From Anseranas semipalmata (lineage: Eukaryota; Chordata; Aves; Anseriformes; Anseranatidae): a DNA stretch of 64,000 nt. Positions 13,963-25,588 of this stretch are shown here, one piece after another. Below the pieces are notes generated by a model. That model did no database searches. It was not told the DNA's origin and saw only the letters and a list, made by a program, of their open reading frames with translations. The number at the start of each line of letters is the position of its first letter. Position 1 is the stretch's first letter. The stretch spans positions 225,929 through 289,928 of the forward strand of contig VXAA01004387.1 of NCBI GenBank assembly GCA_013399115.1, read 5' to 3'. Both the position numbers and the translations under genes were made by a program.

Positions 13963-16900
13963 CTTTTCTTTGTCATGCTTATTTTTTCCAGCATCTCAGT
14001 TCTTTGATTGAGTAGTAGGATAATCTGGGCTTTAAAGAACATATATAAAGAAAATCATAACTCAAAATTAACATTGCCCCTCTCAAGTAGCTATTCAGAA
14101 GGAGCTTTCTGTGACTCTAAATCCTCTGGCATGAAGTGTAAGTCTCTTGCAAGCTCCAGAAGAACTTTTGCTGCCTATTTTGGAAACAATAATTGTGTTA
14201 TATACTTCTTTTGGAAAGCTGAAAATTCTTAGGAATGTTTGTATAAATTTTACTTTATTTTCCCTACTATTTTATTTCTAATTCAATTGTTTTTGATATT
14301 CCAAGTCACTTGACAGGAACAGAAGGAGCTTGTACTGGGACAAAATATGTGTTTGCTAGAGTTGTTCAGTAAATAACTCTAGTAGATGTTCTTCAGGTAG
14401 TAGCATTTAGGCATCTTTTATTTAAATTTCCAAGTTTAACCTGCTCACCCGTGGTCCATCTATGCTGATAGACATAGTCAATCTCAGAGGGCAATTCAAC
14501 TTACTTTAAGATAAATGTGTAAATCAGCTCAGACATTTAAATTTAGACACTTGAACCAGATAAAATTCATGCCATTGTCCAGTGAAATTTACCTGTTTAT
14601 TTAAATATATTGCTGAATGAGCCTTGATAACATGGACCAATGGAAGACAGCTATTTACTGCTGTCTTGGGTAATTTTGGTTGGCAGCAAGCATCTGATCA
14701 AAGACCTAGGCCAGCACAATCCAAAGTAATCGATCTTTGGAAGTTGAAATTTAATTTACTATTTCATAATAACTTTAAATAGCGATGGTCAGCAGCAGTG
14801 CAGATGACACATCCCATGATTTATAGCAGTAGTCATTTAAGACTAATAACAGAACTAATTAACCTTTGACAGCATGGACTGTGATAGTTCTGCAAGAGTA
14901 ACAGCTTATTTTCCCATCACCATAGCAAATTCAAACCCCTTAACTTCTCAAAATACCTTGCAGCAATTTAGTTAATTAACCATCATCTTTTAATTGCTAA
15001 TGGATTTTTAATAAGTCTAGTCCCCTAAAAAGAAGTGTTCTGTCATGTAAAAAAAACCACTAAAGTGTTTAGTCATAGCTATGTATTTTAAGACTTTATT
15101 AGCTACTGTTAACGTGTTCCTAAGGTGAACACAATGCTGCTGTGCATGTCTGTGGTCCTCTTGCTGCACATCAGTAAGTTTGTGTTTGATATATATGTAA
15201 AATGTGAAATATGACACTAAATCAGTTTGAATATTGACTGTCCCTTTCAATATTTGCTCCATCATATGTTTGTAGAAAGCAATTGCATCTTTTTTTCCAG
15301 CCCTTGATTGCTAGGCTATATTACGAAGTAATTTTTTAATACTTTACTCTATGGTTTTTTGCCACTGTGATAATCCCAGTTTGCACCTGTTTCATCTGTA
15401 ATTCATCTTTCTTCAGGCAAACAGTAATATTCAAGTTACAAATGATTTTCCAGTGTCTTAGAAAGCCATATTAGTGCTTTCCTAGAAAAATATGAAATGT
15501 TTCTTGCACCGTATTTACTTTTTTCAAAGTTGCATTGTAGCATTTGTTTATCATCATCCAATCATTAGCAAAATACCCACAACCAATTCTATTCACACAT
15601 CAGTTATTACCGATGTTTTCTAAAATTATAGAAAAATGCAAAAGGTTACAACTGAGCACTACATTTTGAGCTATTCTTACCGGTGCAATCCTCAAAGTCA
15701 TACCATCCTATGACACCCTGAGCAACTTCATTTCTGCTGTATCAGTGGAAGAACATTCATGTCCATCTTGGCCACCTGTGAACTCTCTCAACAGCTCATA
15801 AACAGTCCTATATTAACACTTCCCCTCATCAGTGTGTCTCTTATATATATATATATATGTATGTATATTTCCGTGTAAAGAATCAACTCCACAGACCAAC
15901 GTAGATTTGAGCTATTCTTACAGATCTGTCAAGGGACAGATGTGGTGACAGTACATGAAAAAGAGTGAGAATGTAAAGCAATGGAAGGAAGAGGAATTTC
16001 TCCTGACTCTTCAAAATTCTGCTAGGTTTTAAAGTGGTGAATTATTTTAGTGCAATGTGTCATAAAGCTGGTGTTAAGGCTTTTTCATTGCATGCTGTGG
16101 GAGAAATGAAAATTAGTATGGAAGCACAAGAGAGCTATCATGCTTCATGTGCTCACAGCTGGAGATCATTGTTTTCCCCATGAGGCTTAAATAGTGCAGC
16201 AGGATTGTTTGTCGTAAAGAGGATCTGGGGATACAGAATAGTCTACGGAAAATTTCCAGATACTGAGACATGGCACTGGAATTTTCGAACACATTCTAAG
16301 CATTTCTCCTTTTTTCTAGCTTGCAGAGTCACAGATAGCAACCTACCCACCTGATCTCATTTTAGGTTGAAAGCACATGTAAGTGAAAAAAAAGGTACTA
16401 AGGCGATCAAGAAAGAGGATGTCCTATCAAATACTGCAAATAAGTCTTAAAGGACAGAGAGGGAATAAAGTAAACAAGCCTGGCAAATTTTCTAGAGAAG
16501 ACTGTGGTTAACCTGTGGTTAAGGCTGTGGATTGCCTGAAACTAACAATAGGTTTGTGCTACAACTGTCTATGCTGGGCTCTTTTCATAGTCGATCATTG
16601 GAGTCAGTGCAAGAACCAATATTGATCAAAAAGCCAGACTTATGCAGCATCTTTCAGGTGTGTCATGCCTTCAACAGTGTTATTTGGAATATTATCAACA
16701 CAGTAGAGGATTATAATTTTTTTTATAATTCATTTATATAATTCCTGTATCCATTTCCAGTCAGCCAGGCTAGAACTACTGGGCACTCAGCACTTTCCAG
16801 AGCAAGTGCATTAAAACTTGATGACACACCTGTTGGAACACATTAATGAATAACAGAGACATTTTTAGCCTTTCCTCCTTTGATTCCACCTACCAATGAT

Positions 16901-18309
16901 CTTTGCTGCTGCCATCAAAAGTTGCAGGCTCCATTCTCTTTGCACAAATACATACCAGAAAGCAAGATCATCTTACTGCATGTTCACACATATAGGAAGG
17001 ATTTTTGGAAGCTTAAATATAATGAAAGAATCACTTGCCTCCTAACAGGTCCTCTTCCTCCTTACAGACTATGGGTGAAATACTGACCCAGCTGAAGCCC
17101 AATTGCAAATTTGTTATTGACTGCAACTAAGTCAGATTCCAGCTTCAATTTCTTAGGAAGATTGAGGGGCCTGGTTTTAGCTGTGATTATTTGTAATTCT
17201 TTTTTTTTTTCATGATCCCCCAAAATATTTTAAATAGGAAAAACAACAGAATGTATGATTGCTCATGGACATTTGTGAAATATCCACTGGCTTCTTTAGT
17301 GGGGATTATTCAAATTTGGTTATACATTTGAGATACATGCAAGTAATCTCTAAATGCCACTTGGTAGTTTTCTACTCTTTAAGAGAGAAGGTTCTCCAGA
17401 TGTATCATAATTGTTTAATTTCTGCAGAATTGCTTTGCTCCTTATAACTTCTTGGCACCAGATTCTAGAATTTCCTTGTAATGCATTAAATCTCCAGCAT
17501 GCTGTCACCAGAAACTAGGTACCAAAGACTCCCAGGAGCTTAAATGTTTTTCTACTAACGTCTAAAGAGAAGAGGAAGGTAAAATAATATTTTACAGTAG
17601 CAGAAAAATAGATACAGAAGCACAGCCCCTGTTATGGCATGATGCTATTATAGACGGCATTGTGCTGAAGTCATGGGCTCTGCTTATACCACTGCACTCA
17701 ATTAGAAGATGTATCCCTTCTGTGTTCTGTCTGGCCTCAATACAGTCCTGTGGGAGGACAAGCAGGGGAAAGGTGAAACAGCTCTGCCTACATTTCATTC
17801 TGTGCCTTCTCTCCATCTCTGGACTGATTCAGAGAGAAATCCATACACCGTAAAAATAATGGGCCTGTATTTCTGCCCCCATAAGAAAGGAAATCACTGT
17901 TAATTTTAAAGGTCACAATGAGCACTTTCCTTTAACTTATGTAAATGATATTGTTCCATACAAGTAAGAAGACAAAATGCTAACTTCATCATTGTCTTAA
18001 TTCATTGCCTTTCGGAATCTTACTTTTCAACACTCTATTAAACACTGTTTGTTTGTTTTAAGAATGAGATAACTTCGGAATCTTGCAGTAAAGGCTTCTG
18101 AAAAGGTGATTTGTAGTGACCATTACATGACTTGTAATGACTTTCAGTGAAATTTGTGCTCTTTTGAACAAAGCTCCTTTGAAGCAAATACATTCTGAAG
18201 CACATAATCTGCTTATACAAGTGTACTGCATGTATCTACAATTTGTTCATCCTAGCCATACATTATCCTTAATACTCCTGAATACCCCTAAATACTATAA
18301 TCTGTCCTG

Positions 18310-18350
18310 AAAACAAACAAACAAACAAAAAACAAACAAACAAAAAGCAA
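18310..18350 (+). repeat. (AAAC)n simple repeat close to the PCLO exon
   Basis: Aaac units with A-rich interruptions lie about 110 bases upstream of the exon at 18458. Confidence 0.85.
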
Positions 18351-18457
18351 AAGCAAAACCAACAACAAAACAGAAGTCTTTACTTCTTTCCAAGTTACGA
18401 AAGTTACATTCGTTTTCCATTTACTTTAATGAGTATTTTTTTTTCCTGTTTTTCCAG

Positions 18458-18592
18458 GTAAAACACAGGTTATGGGTGAAATCAAGATTGCATTAAAAAA
18501 GGAAATGAAGACAGATGGAGAACAGCTGATAGTAGAAATCCTTCAGTGCAGAAATATCACATACAAATTTAAATCTCCAGATCATCTACCAG
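18458..18592 (+). CDS. PCLO: PCLO (Piccolo) third-from-last coding exon, start of C2B domain
   Basis: Piccolo is a very large scaffold of the presynaptic cytomatrix. This exon gives 44 complete codons that open its C-terminal C2B domain: the first strand carries V-M-G-E-I-K-I-A-L and a second strand reads [12 protein letters not shown]-rich tract and tttccag (18451-18457) form the acceptor. The exon starts with GT, which completes a codon begun in an unseen upstream exon (phase 1). It ends with a single G before the donor gtatta, and that G plus AC of the next exon makes Asp. I recognise the protein from the known Piccolo C terminus. The exon has no Met start and belongs to a spliced gene. 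A second AG at 18467-18468 would shift the frame, so I prefer the first. Upstream PCLO exons are not seen in the window. Confidence 0.93.
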
Positions 18593-19218
18593 GTATTATC
18601 AAGAAACCAGCTTCATGATACTTTGAAAACATTAAGTGGGATGTATCTGAATTCTTTTAACAACACCATTAAAATAGGAAAGAAAATTGCTTCCTACTCA
18701 GTATGATATATTCTATAGGATACCTTTTGAAGTAGTTTTTTTTTTTTGCTCCTATGAATAATTTTAATGAAAGTAAAAACATTTTGTAGAAGCAAATTAA
18801 CTCTCAGAAGTTAATCCCCTTTTAATGTACTTTTGATTGTTAAAAAATAATCCTTTTTTAACTTCAATAAGAATGATAACTCCTCAGTTTATAAAAGAAC
18901 CATGATATATAGTGAAAAATTGTATTTTGGTGAAAAAGCTTATTAAAAATGAAGAACTCATGTTAGTAATAATATTTCCATATACACATGAAGACATCAA
19001 GTTATTTGTTCTTTTAATGGCAATGTTGTAAACACAAGGTAATTCCCTTGGATTTAGTGGGGCGGTTCCATTTTTACACAATGTGAGTGAGAACAGAATA
19101 TGGCTCTGTAGAGTACCCTGTTCTGTTTCTTCTCAGCGTTTCTCCTGTATTGAAATCATTAGCAACAACGATTATTTAACAGCTTTTGTGTTTAACTTGT
19201 TGAACTGCTCTCCCCCAG
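18593..19218 (+). other. PCLO: PCLO intron, 626 nt
   Basis: The intron runs from the donor gtatta to the acceptor ctctcccccag. It contains T-rich tracts and no repeat that I recognise. If retained, the frame closes at a TGA after nine extra codons. Confidence 0.9.
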
Positions 19219-19364
19219 ACCTGTATGTGAAGCTGTACGTTGTCAACATCTCTACCCAAAAGAGAGTAATTAAGAAGAAAACCAGGGTATGCAGGCATGA
19301 CCGAGAGCCTTCGTTCAATGAAACATTTAGATTTAGCTTGAGTCCTGCTGGGCATTCTCTTCAG
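19219..19364 (+). CDS. PCLO: PCLO penultimate coding exon, middle of C2B domain
   Basis: The exon follows the acceptor ctctcccccag and ends at cag before the donor gtaatt. It is 146 nt: two bases complete an Asp codon, then 48 codons follow, so the exon ends in phase 0. It encodes the C2 core D-L-Y-V-K-L-Y-V-V, a basic stretch I-K-K-K-T-R (a typical C2 lysine-rich strand) and the P-S-F-N-E-T-F-R-F strand found in C2 domains after loop 2. Only one loop-1 acidic residue is in the usual place (the Asp of P-D-L-Y-V-K); Ser stands where the other loop-1 ligand would be. The intron before it is short (626 nt) and the one after is 5.8 kb. An open frame runs from 19083 through the acceptor into the exon, but the first part is intron. 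Confidence 0.95.
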
Positions 19365-22300
19365 GTAATTCTGCATCTTATTAAAACCTAATTTTGTATG
19401 TTGTCCGTGCTGTGCTACGGGCATTTGAGATCAATCTTCTATCCTGGTTGTTTGCTGAAAAGAGAAAATTGCAAAGGAAATAACACAATTATATAACAAT
19501 GGAAATATCAGGCTGGAGAAGACTTAACAAGAATGTTTAATCCATCATCCCACACTGAAGAAGAATATTTATAGACCATCTCTGAAAGTTTAAGGCTTGA
19601 CCTGTTCTTAAAATCCCCTAGCGAAGGAAGTTATACATGTCTTCCAAAAAATAGTTTTCTATATATTTGGAAAGTTTAGTGTACTATCCAACTTAAATAT
19701 GCCCTAATTTTAATCAAGCTTACTTATCCTTAAGTATCCTCACAAAGCACATAGGAAAATTGATCACTGTTCTTTTTATTCAAAAAAAAGTCTACATACT
19801 GAAAGGTTGTTACATTTCTCCTCTTTATTTTTCCAGACTAAATAAACCAGATTTCTTTGATATGTCTGTTGCTTAAATATGTAATAGTTTTACCATTCTC
19901 TCCAGTTCCTCTTCTTCTTTAAAGGTTGTGGTGACTATAATCAGACACAATAGTCATAATCTCAGACTTTGTAAAATCACAGATTATGCCAAGTCAAATA
20001 TTCCCTATGCACATTTGTAAAGGGGATGATATTTTCAGTCTGTGGCACATCAAATGATTTTTTTTTTTTTTAATTTTTATTTATTGAGGTGGGAATTCAG
20101 GCATACTGCCTCTACTGTTTAGACAGACTTGATCTTTTGGTTAGATGTGCTTATTTGGAGGGGTAGGATTCACTTTATACACTTTTGTTACTTTCATGTG
20201 AGTAGGTAACTAAACCAATTATTCAGGCTTCATCTAGTCAGTGGAGATGATGGACAGTTCCAGGGGTACCTGCAAGCTAATCTTAAAAGCAAATGGAAGG
20301 AATTGTTGGGTGTACCAGCACCTGCTGGATGTACCTTTAAATCTGGATGACAGACTTAAATGAGACAGCTAGGTTTTGATGACTAACCTTTGACTGGATA
20401 TCTACATGCCTACATTATACTTATTGGTTGCATTATTAAAATTAAAGCCAAAATGGAAGTTGCCTAGAAAACGAAGCCAACAAAAACAGATACTGTTTTC
20501 CTTGTGTTAAGGCATTCTAACATCCTTATTGATTAAATACATTAAGTAAGTCTATTAAAGTTGTTACATATTACGTGGGAAAATCCAGAGTGGTCAGTAA
20601 AGCCTTGCCAAAGCTAAAATTCCTGTAAAAACTGTGCTTCCTGTGGTAGTTCAAAGGAGTGAGGCCAGTAAAGAAGAACCCACAGAGTCCTGTGGGAAAA
20701 TGAGCCATCAAATTGTTAAGGAGTAAGGGATACTAGGGAGGTAGCCATAGGAGCAGCCAGCCTGAGATTTAGCAACGTTTCCTCAGAAATATTTTGATAT
20801 GTACTGGTGCTGCACACTATACCTAAGAGGAAAAAGGCTGTTTTTCAGTATCTTTTTCATAACTGACATGGAAATTCAGTTTCCCTGTCTCTTTGAGTAG
20901 AGAACCGGAGGGTCTCAAGAAAAACTAACAAGCAGCATGTTTAAAATGAGTAAAAGATGTTACTTCTTCATAAAACTTGGAGTCTGAGCTGTAAAATCTA
21001 TTGCAATAAGCTACTGTGGATGCTAAATGTTTTCATGGAAAAAGTACCTGGAGAAAATGATTGGATAAATTCATGGGAAAAATACATCATAGACTGTAAT
21101 GAAGTATGGTGAGTCAGGAAGTCAATGATCCATAGAACATAGTAGGTATCTTGAGAACGTTCCACTACATGATTGTTCTTATACTGTACATTACACAGTG
21201 TACTGCTTCATACACTTTTGGAAGCAGAACACTTGTCTGGAGAGATCTTTAGTCTGACTCAGTACATCTGTTTTTATATACTCATCATGCCTATCAGTCA
21301 ATCTGTTCCTACTGGAAAGCATGAAGCTAGCTGATTTGAATGCTGAATTTGAGAGTGATGAATATGTAGGGCCACAGAGATGGACACTGTCAAAAGAGAT
21401 TTGGGGAAGAAGGAAAGGAAATGAAAAGAAAATGTATATAACAAAAATGGGAGATAGGGGAGGAAAATAAAACCAGACAGGGGGAGTAAGAGAAAACCAA
21501 ACACGTTAATCATAGAAAGTACATTGTGAAGAGAGATGAGAATCAACTAGAGGCAGAAATTAGGACAAGGTTCTGCACTCCAAAAATTAGTAGGGGTGTA
21601 AGCAAGAACTGTGAATATTGGCCATGAGAATGTAATCATGGTAAAAAAAAAAAAAAANNNNNNNNNNNNNNNNNNNNNNNNNNNNNNNNNNNNNNNNNNN
21701 NNNNNNAAAAAAAAAAAAAAAGAAAGAGAGAGACAGAGAAGGAAAAACGGGAGAAAAAAGAAGCTAGACTTGGCTGGGCAAGAGTATTGGGAATAAGAAA
21801 AAAATCAGCTGAGGATTAGAAACTGAGACTAGCTGATTCAGGATAACAAGGCTGGAATTTAAAGCCTAGACCAGGGAAGAAACAAAGCTGAGAGAAGAAA
21901 CAAGCTAGATAAGACAGATTTTAGGGATCCACCTGGGAGGAATGGAGAAAAGGATCAAGGACAGAAATGACAGAAAAATTCTGTTAGAAAATTTTTCTGT
22001 CCCAAAAATGTTGATGTGACAGAATCAAAACATTCTGCAGAAAACATTTTGACACGTTTCAAACAGACATTTGGCTCAGCCCCTGGCAGCTCTCCTTCCT
22101 GATTTCCCTGTTCCTTGACAACCCACCTGGGACTCTTCTGGAAAGCACTCAGTTCCTGGCTCCTTCACCTTGTTCCTTGCTGGCTCCTGGTTGACTGGCT
22201 GGCTGCAATTAGAAATACAGAATGTTCTGTGTGAAGGTAACCAAAAAAGCCCAGAAGAATATTTTTCACAGATGTTCTGGCTTGGCTTGACAGCTTCTAT

Positions 22301-23183
22301 GCTGTCCACCCCTTCAGGAGACAATGAACCAAGTGATGTAGAAAGCTACTAGTAACAGAGGCAGGCTGCTAGTTCCCCCAAGGACAGCCTTTCTGGTGAG
22401 TGATGTGGGGTTCTCTAACAGTTCTGTGCCTATTGCTACCTCATTTGGTCCTCCCTCCTCAAACCTCTTGGCTGAGATACATGGAGGTGTCCAAGCTGTC
22501 CAGATAAGTATCTTATGTGCCAATTGATATTAACACTGGCCAAAGAACGGGGAAGCTCATACAGGAAAATGATTGCAAATTTCTTTCTCCTTTTTTTTTT
22601 TTTTTTAATTTTTTTTTCTGTAAAGTTTGCATTTTTTTACTTTGTTTCCCAAATCAGAATGGAAAATGTTCAGAAATGTTAACATTCTTGATTACTGGAA
22701 ACTCTATTTCTACTGTTGTGTTACATGTCTCTAACTCTATGCTCTCCTTCAGAATCTCTGTGGAGTACAACTTTCTTCAGGGCTGCCATTCTTCTTCTGT
22801 TAGCTTAGATCTGTGAAACCAAGCAACAAAATGCCCCGTTTTCTCTCCTTCTTGTTCACATGGAAGGTGATAGCCTCCTACTTTTATCAGTTACCTCAGT
22901 TGCTCATTGCCTGAGGTCTGCTCAGTGACTGTGAATATTACTAACCTGCTGCTAATCCTGTCATGGAAATGCATTTTTTCATAAGTTCTTTTTCTTTTTG
23001 AAAAACAATTGATGAAAAATAAAAGTATTGAGATTGTTAATTTGGTTACTCAAAACTTAAGAAATGCTAGAAATTATCCAACTGTGTAGCTATAACTCAC
23101 CCCTCTGAATTATATCTACTATCAGAAGTGTTCCTCCCAGAAAAACCTAAAAGGAACCTGTAAATCCAAAGAATGAATCAGGT
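19365..23183 (+). other. First part of the last PCLO intron
   Basis: The donor is gtaatt at 19365. I found no gene. The section from about 21380 to 21990 is strongly purine-rich on the + strand and is broken by a 49-N gap inside poly(A). A hairpin with 11-bp arms lies at 21970-22000. A T-rich run is at 22591-22618. Confidence 0.7.
21658..21706. other. Assembly gap (49 N) inside a poly(A) run
   Basis: N bases are flanked on both sides by runs of A, then by gaaagagagagacagag. The gap probably represents an unresolved homopolymer. Confidence 0.9.
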
Positions 23184-24534
23184 CATAGAATCATAGAATC
23201 ACAGAATCATTTAGGTTGGAAAAGACCTCTAAGATAATCAAGTCCAACTGCTAACCTAGCAGTGCCAAGTCTGCCACTCAACCATGTCCCTAAGTACCAC
23301 ATCAACATGTCTTTTGAATACCTCCAGGGATGGTGACTCAACCACTTCCCTAGTCAGCCTGTTCTAATGCTTCACAACCCTTTCAGTGAAGAAATTTTTC
23401 CTAATATCCAACCTAAACCTCCCCTGGCACAACTTGAGGCCATTTCCTCTTGTTCTATCACTTACTGCTTGGAAGAAGAGAGCTCGCTACAACCACCTTT
23501 GAGGTAGTTGTAGAGAGTGATGAGGCCTCCCCTGAACATTTTTTCTCTACGCTAAACAACCCCAGTTCCCTCAGCCGCTCCTCGTAAGACTTGTTCTCTA
23601 GACCCCTCGCCAGCTTCGTTGCCCTTCTTTGGACATGCTCCAGCACCTCAATGTCCTTCCTGTAGTGAGGGGCCCAAAACTGAACACAGCACTCGAGATG
23701 CAGCCTCACCAGAGCTGAGTACAGAGGGAAAATCACTTCTCTAGTCCTGCTGGCCACTCTGTTTCTGATACAAGCCAGGATGCCGTTGGCCTTCTTGGCC
23801 ACCTAAGCACACTGCTGGCTCATATTCAGATGGCTATCAACCAATACCCCCAGGTTCTCTTCCACCAGGCAGCTTTCCAGCCACTCTTACCCAAGCCTGC
23901 AGCGTTGCTTGGGGTTGTTGTGCCCCAAGTGCAGGACCCTGCACTTGGCCTTGTTGAACCTCATAAAGTTGGCCTTGGACCATCAATCCAGCCTATCCAG
24001 GTCCCTCTCAGAGCCTTCCTACTCTCAAGCAGATCAACACTCCCACCTAACTTGGTGCTGTCTGCAAACTTACTGAAGGTGCACTTGATCTCCTCATCCA
24101 GATCATTGATAAAGATATTGAAGAGAACTGGCCCCAGTACTGAGCCCTGGGGAACACCACTAGTGACCAGCCACCAACTGGATTTAACTCCATTTACCAC
24201 AACTCTTTGGGCCCAGCCACCCAGCCAGTTTTTTACCCAGTGAAGCATACACGTGCCCAAGCCACAAGCAACCAGTTTCTCTAGGAGAATGCTGTGGAAA
24301 ACACTGTCAAAAACTAGGTAAACAACATCCACAGCCTTTCCCCTGTCCACTAAGTGGGTCACCTTGTCGTAGAAGGAGATCAAGTTAGTCAAGCAGGACT
24401 CGCCTTTCATAAACCCATGCTGACTGGGCCTGATCACCTGGTTTTCGCATATGTGCCACATGATGGCACTCAAGATGATCTGCTCCGTGACCTTTCGTGG
24501 CACTGAGGTCAGACTGACAAGCTTGTAGTTCCCC
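23184..24534 (-). mobile_element. CR1 LINE, 5'-truncated, antisense in the last PCLO intron
   Basis: CR1 is a non-LTR retrotransposon; its ORF2 encodes endonuclease and reverse transcriptase (RT). The + strand begins with the typical inverted CR1 3' end, catagaatcatagaatcac, then aggttggaaaagacctctaag. On the minus strand, RT-like sequence is visible at about 24534-23990: [12 protein letters not shown], a degraded catalytic region, then [17 protein letters not shown] and F-A-D-S-T-K-L, where the F-A-D-D active-site pair reads A-D-S. A second minus-strand block (23802-23458) matches the C-terminal part, with [11 protein letters not shown]. Frame breaks and the lost Asp show it is dead. The 5' boundary near 24534 is where similarity stops. 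Confidence 0.92.
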
Positions 24535-25195
24535 TGTAGAGAAGATGGCTGTTGCTTGCATGACATTAAACTGCTTAGCTGGAAAACATGGTGCCTATAT
24601 GATAAATTAGGAAGAGTCTTGAACATCCAGTCTGTATATCTCACATGAGTTTCCTGGTCTAATCCTTTCCCTTCCCACTCTGCATGGCTGAGGCATCATG
24701 CAATCAATACTGTAGCTCTCAGTGGAGACATAGCAGCAATGAGATTCCAGACCAACTCGACTTTAGGTTAGAGTCCCTCTTGCTCAGATCAGAAGCCAGA
24801 TCTCTGGACTTTCTCACACACTAGTCTGTTTTGAGTTATAGGTTATATATAGGGCACCCTCTAACATCCATGCACTTAAAAGGGCTGGTACATTGTCTGC
24901 AAAAAGCTTTAACATGTAACTTAATACTTGAACTCATGTTTGTCTTTGGCAACCAGCAGTTGAACAGATTGCTCGCTAAAGTCCAAGACTGTCATCTTCT
25001 AGTTGCTACATCCCATGATAATAAAACAGAAGAATGGGAAGATGACCGTACACAAAAGATTATGGTCAGTGTTTCTATCCTCTTCTGTGGTACAAAAACA
25101 GAGCTCAACATTTCTGAATTTTTCATGTTTACCAGCAAATAGAGTATGTTACTATGCACATTGATAACTATCTTTTATTATTATTATTTTCCCAG
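24535..25195 (+). other. Last part of the last PCLO intron
   Basis: No repeat or gene is recognised. It ends in a T/A-rich tract (ttattattattttcccag) that serves the terminal exon. Confidence 0.75.
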
Positions 25196-25336
25196 ATTCT
25201 TCTTGTCTCCAATGGAGGGAAGTTTATGAAAAAGACACTGATTGGGGAAGCTTATATCTGGCTTGACAAAGTGGATCTAAGGAAAAGAATAGTAAACTGG
25301 CACAAACTGTTGGTCAGCTCTACACAAACACACTGA
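25196..25336 (+). CDS. PCLO: PCLO last coding exon, end of C2B domain and stop codon
   Basis: The exon starts after ttttcccag with ATT in phase 0 and encodes 46 residues, then TGA at 25334-25336. It contains the [13 protein letters not shown] stretch (C2 loop 3 and next strand) and N-W-H-K-L, the conserved Trp-X-X-Leu strand that closes a C2 fold. It ends S-S-T-Q-T-H, matching the known Piccolo tail. Loop 3, which in Ca2+-binding C2 domains carries Asp residues spaced by one, has Asn and Gly there and lysines where the last Asp would be. The domain is therefore expected not to bind Ca2+ in the canonical way. That agrees with what is known of Piccolo, in which C2A is the Ca2+-sensing domain. 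With the two preceding exons, 139 complete residues are encoded here. Confidence 0.95.
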   Translation: MLLVSNGGKFMKKTLIGEAYIWLDKVDLRKRIVNWHKLLVSSTQTH

Positions 25337-25521
25337 GCAGAGCTGTCTGCTTAGGGCACAAAACCTGCAGAGTCTGCTATAAACAGCATCACTCCAAGAC
25401 TATAGTTTGATATCATTGTGTTTAGCTAGTCTTTCAGAATACCAGGTCAGAGCAGTCTCTGGGCTACATAGCACACTTAAATGAGGGCTAGTACACTTGT
25501 TTTGCTGCATGAGACAGCAAA

Positions 25522-25588
25522 GTAAAAAAAAAAAAAAAGAAAAAAAAAAAGAAAAGAAAAAAAAAGAAAACAACAACAACAAAAAAAC
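25522..25588 (+). repeat. A-rich tract in the PCLO 3' UTR
   Basis: Runs of A broken by single G are followed by four aac units. The tract begins about 185 bases after the stop codon. Confidence 0.85.

Larger units (their letters stand above)
10537..18457 (+). other. PCLO intron sequence, no gene seen
   Basis: I found no coding exon here. Visible content is simple repeats (listed separately), an alternating TA/TG run at 15842-15862, and a tandem of two TGTGGTTAA motifs at 16503-16522. The longest open frames are below 100 codons and show no recognisable protein. The last 20 bases form the polypyrimidine tract of the exon at 18458. Confidence 0.6.

Noticed and set aside
13860..14042. Minus-strand frame with a run of Thr
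   Set aside because: Translation of the TTG microsatellite.
18469..18592. Alternative start of the first PCLO exon at 18469, after the second AG
   Set aside because: It would start the exon at a codon boundary (phase 0) and drop Lys-Thr-Gln, which belong to the known Piccolo sequence; the polypyrimidine tract points to the first AG.
19083..19218. Open frame upstream of the second PCLO exon, continuous with it
   Set aside because: A clear acceptor (ctctcccccag) and the phase match with the previous exon show that the coding part starts at 19219.
23830..24243. 137-codon + strand open frame
   Set aside because: It is antisense to the CR1 reverse transcriptase on the minus strand.
25403..25582. 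Minus-strand frame rich in Phe near 25400-25582
   Set aside because: Translation of the A-rich tract in the PCLO 3' UTR.
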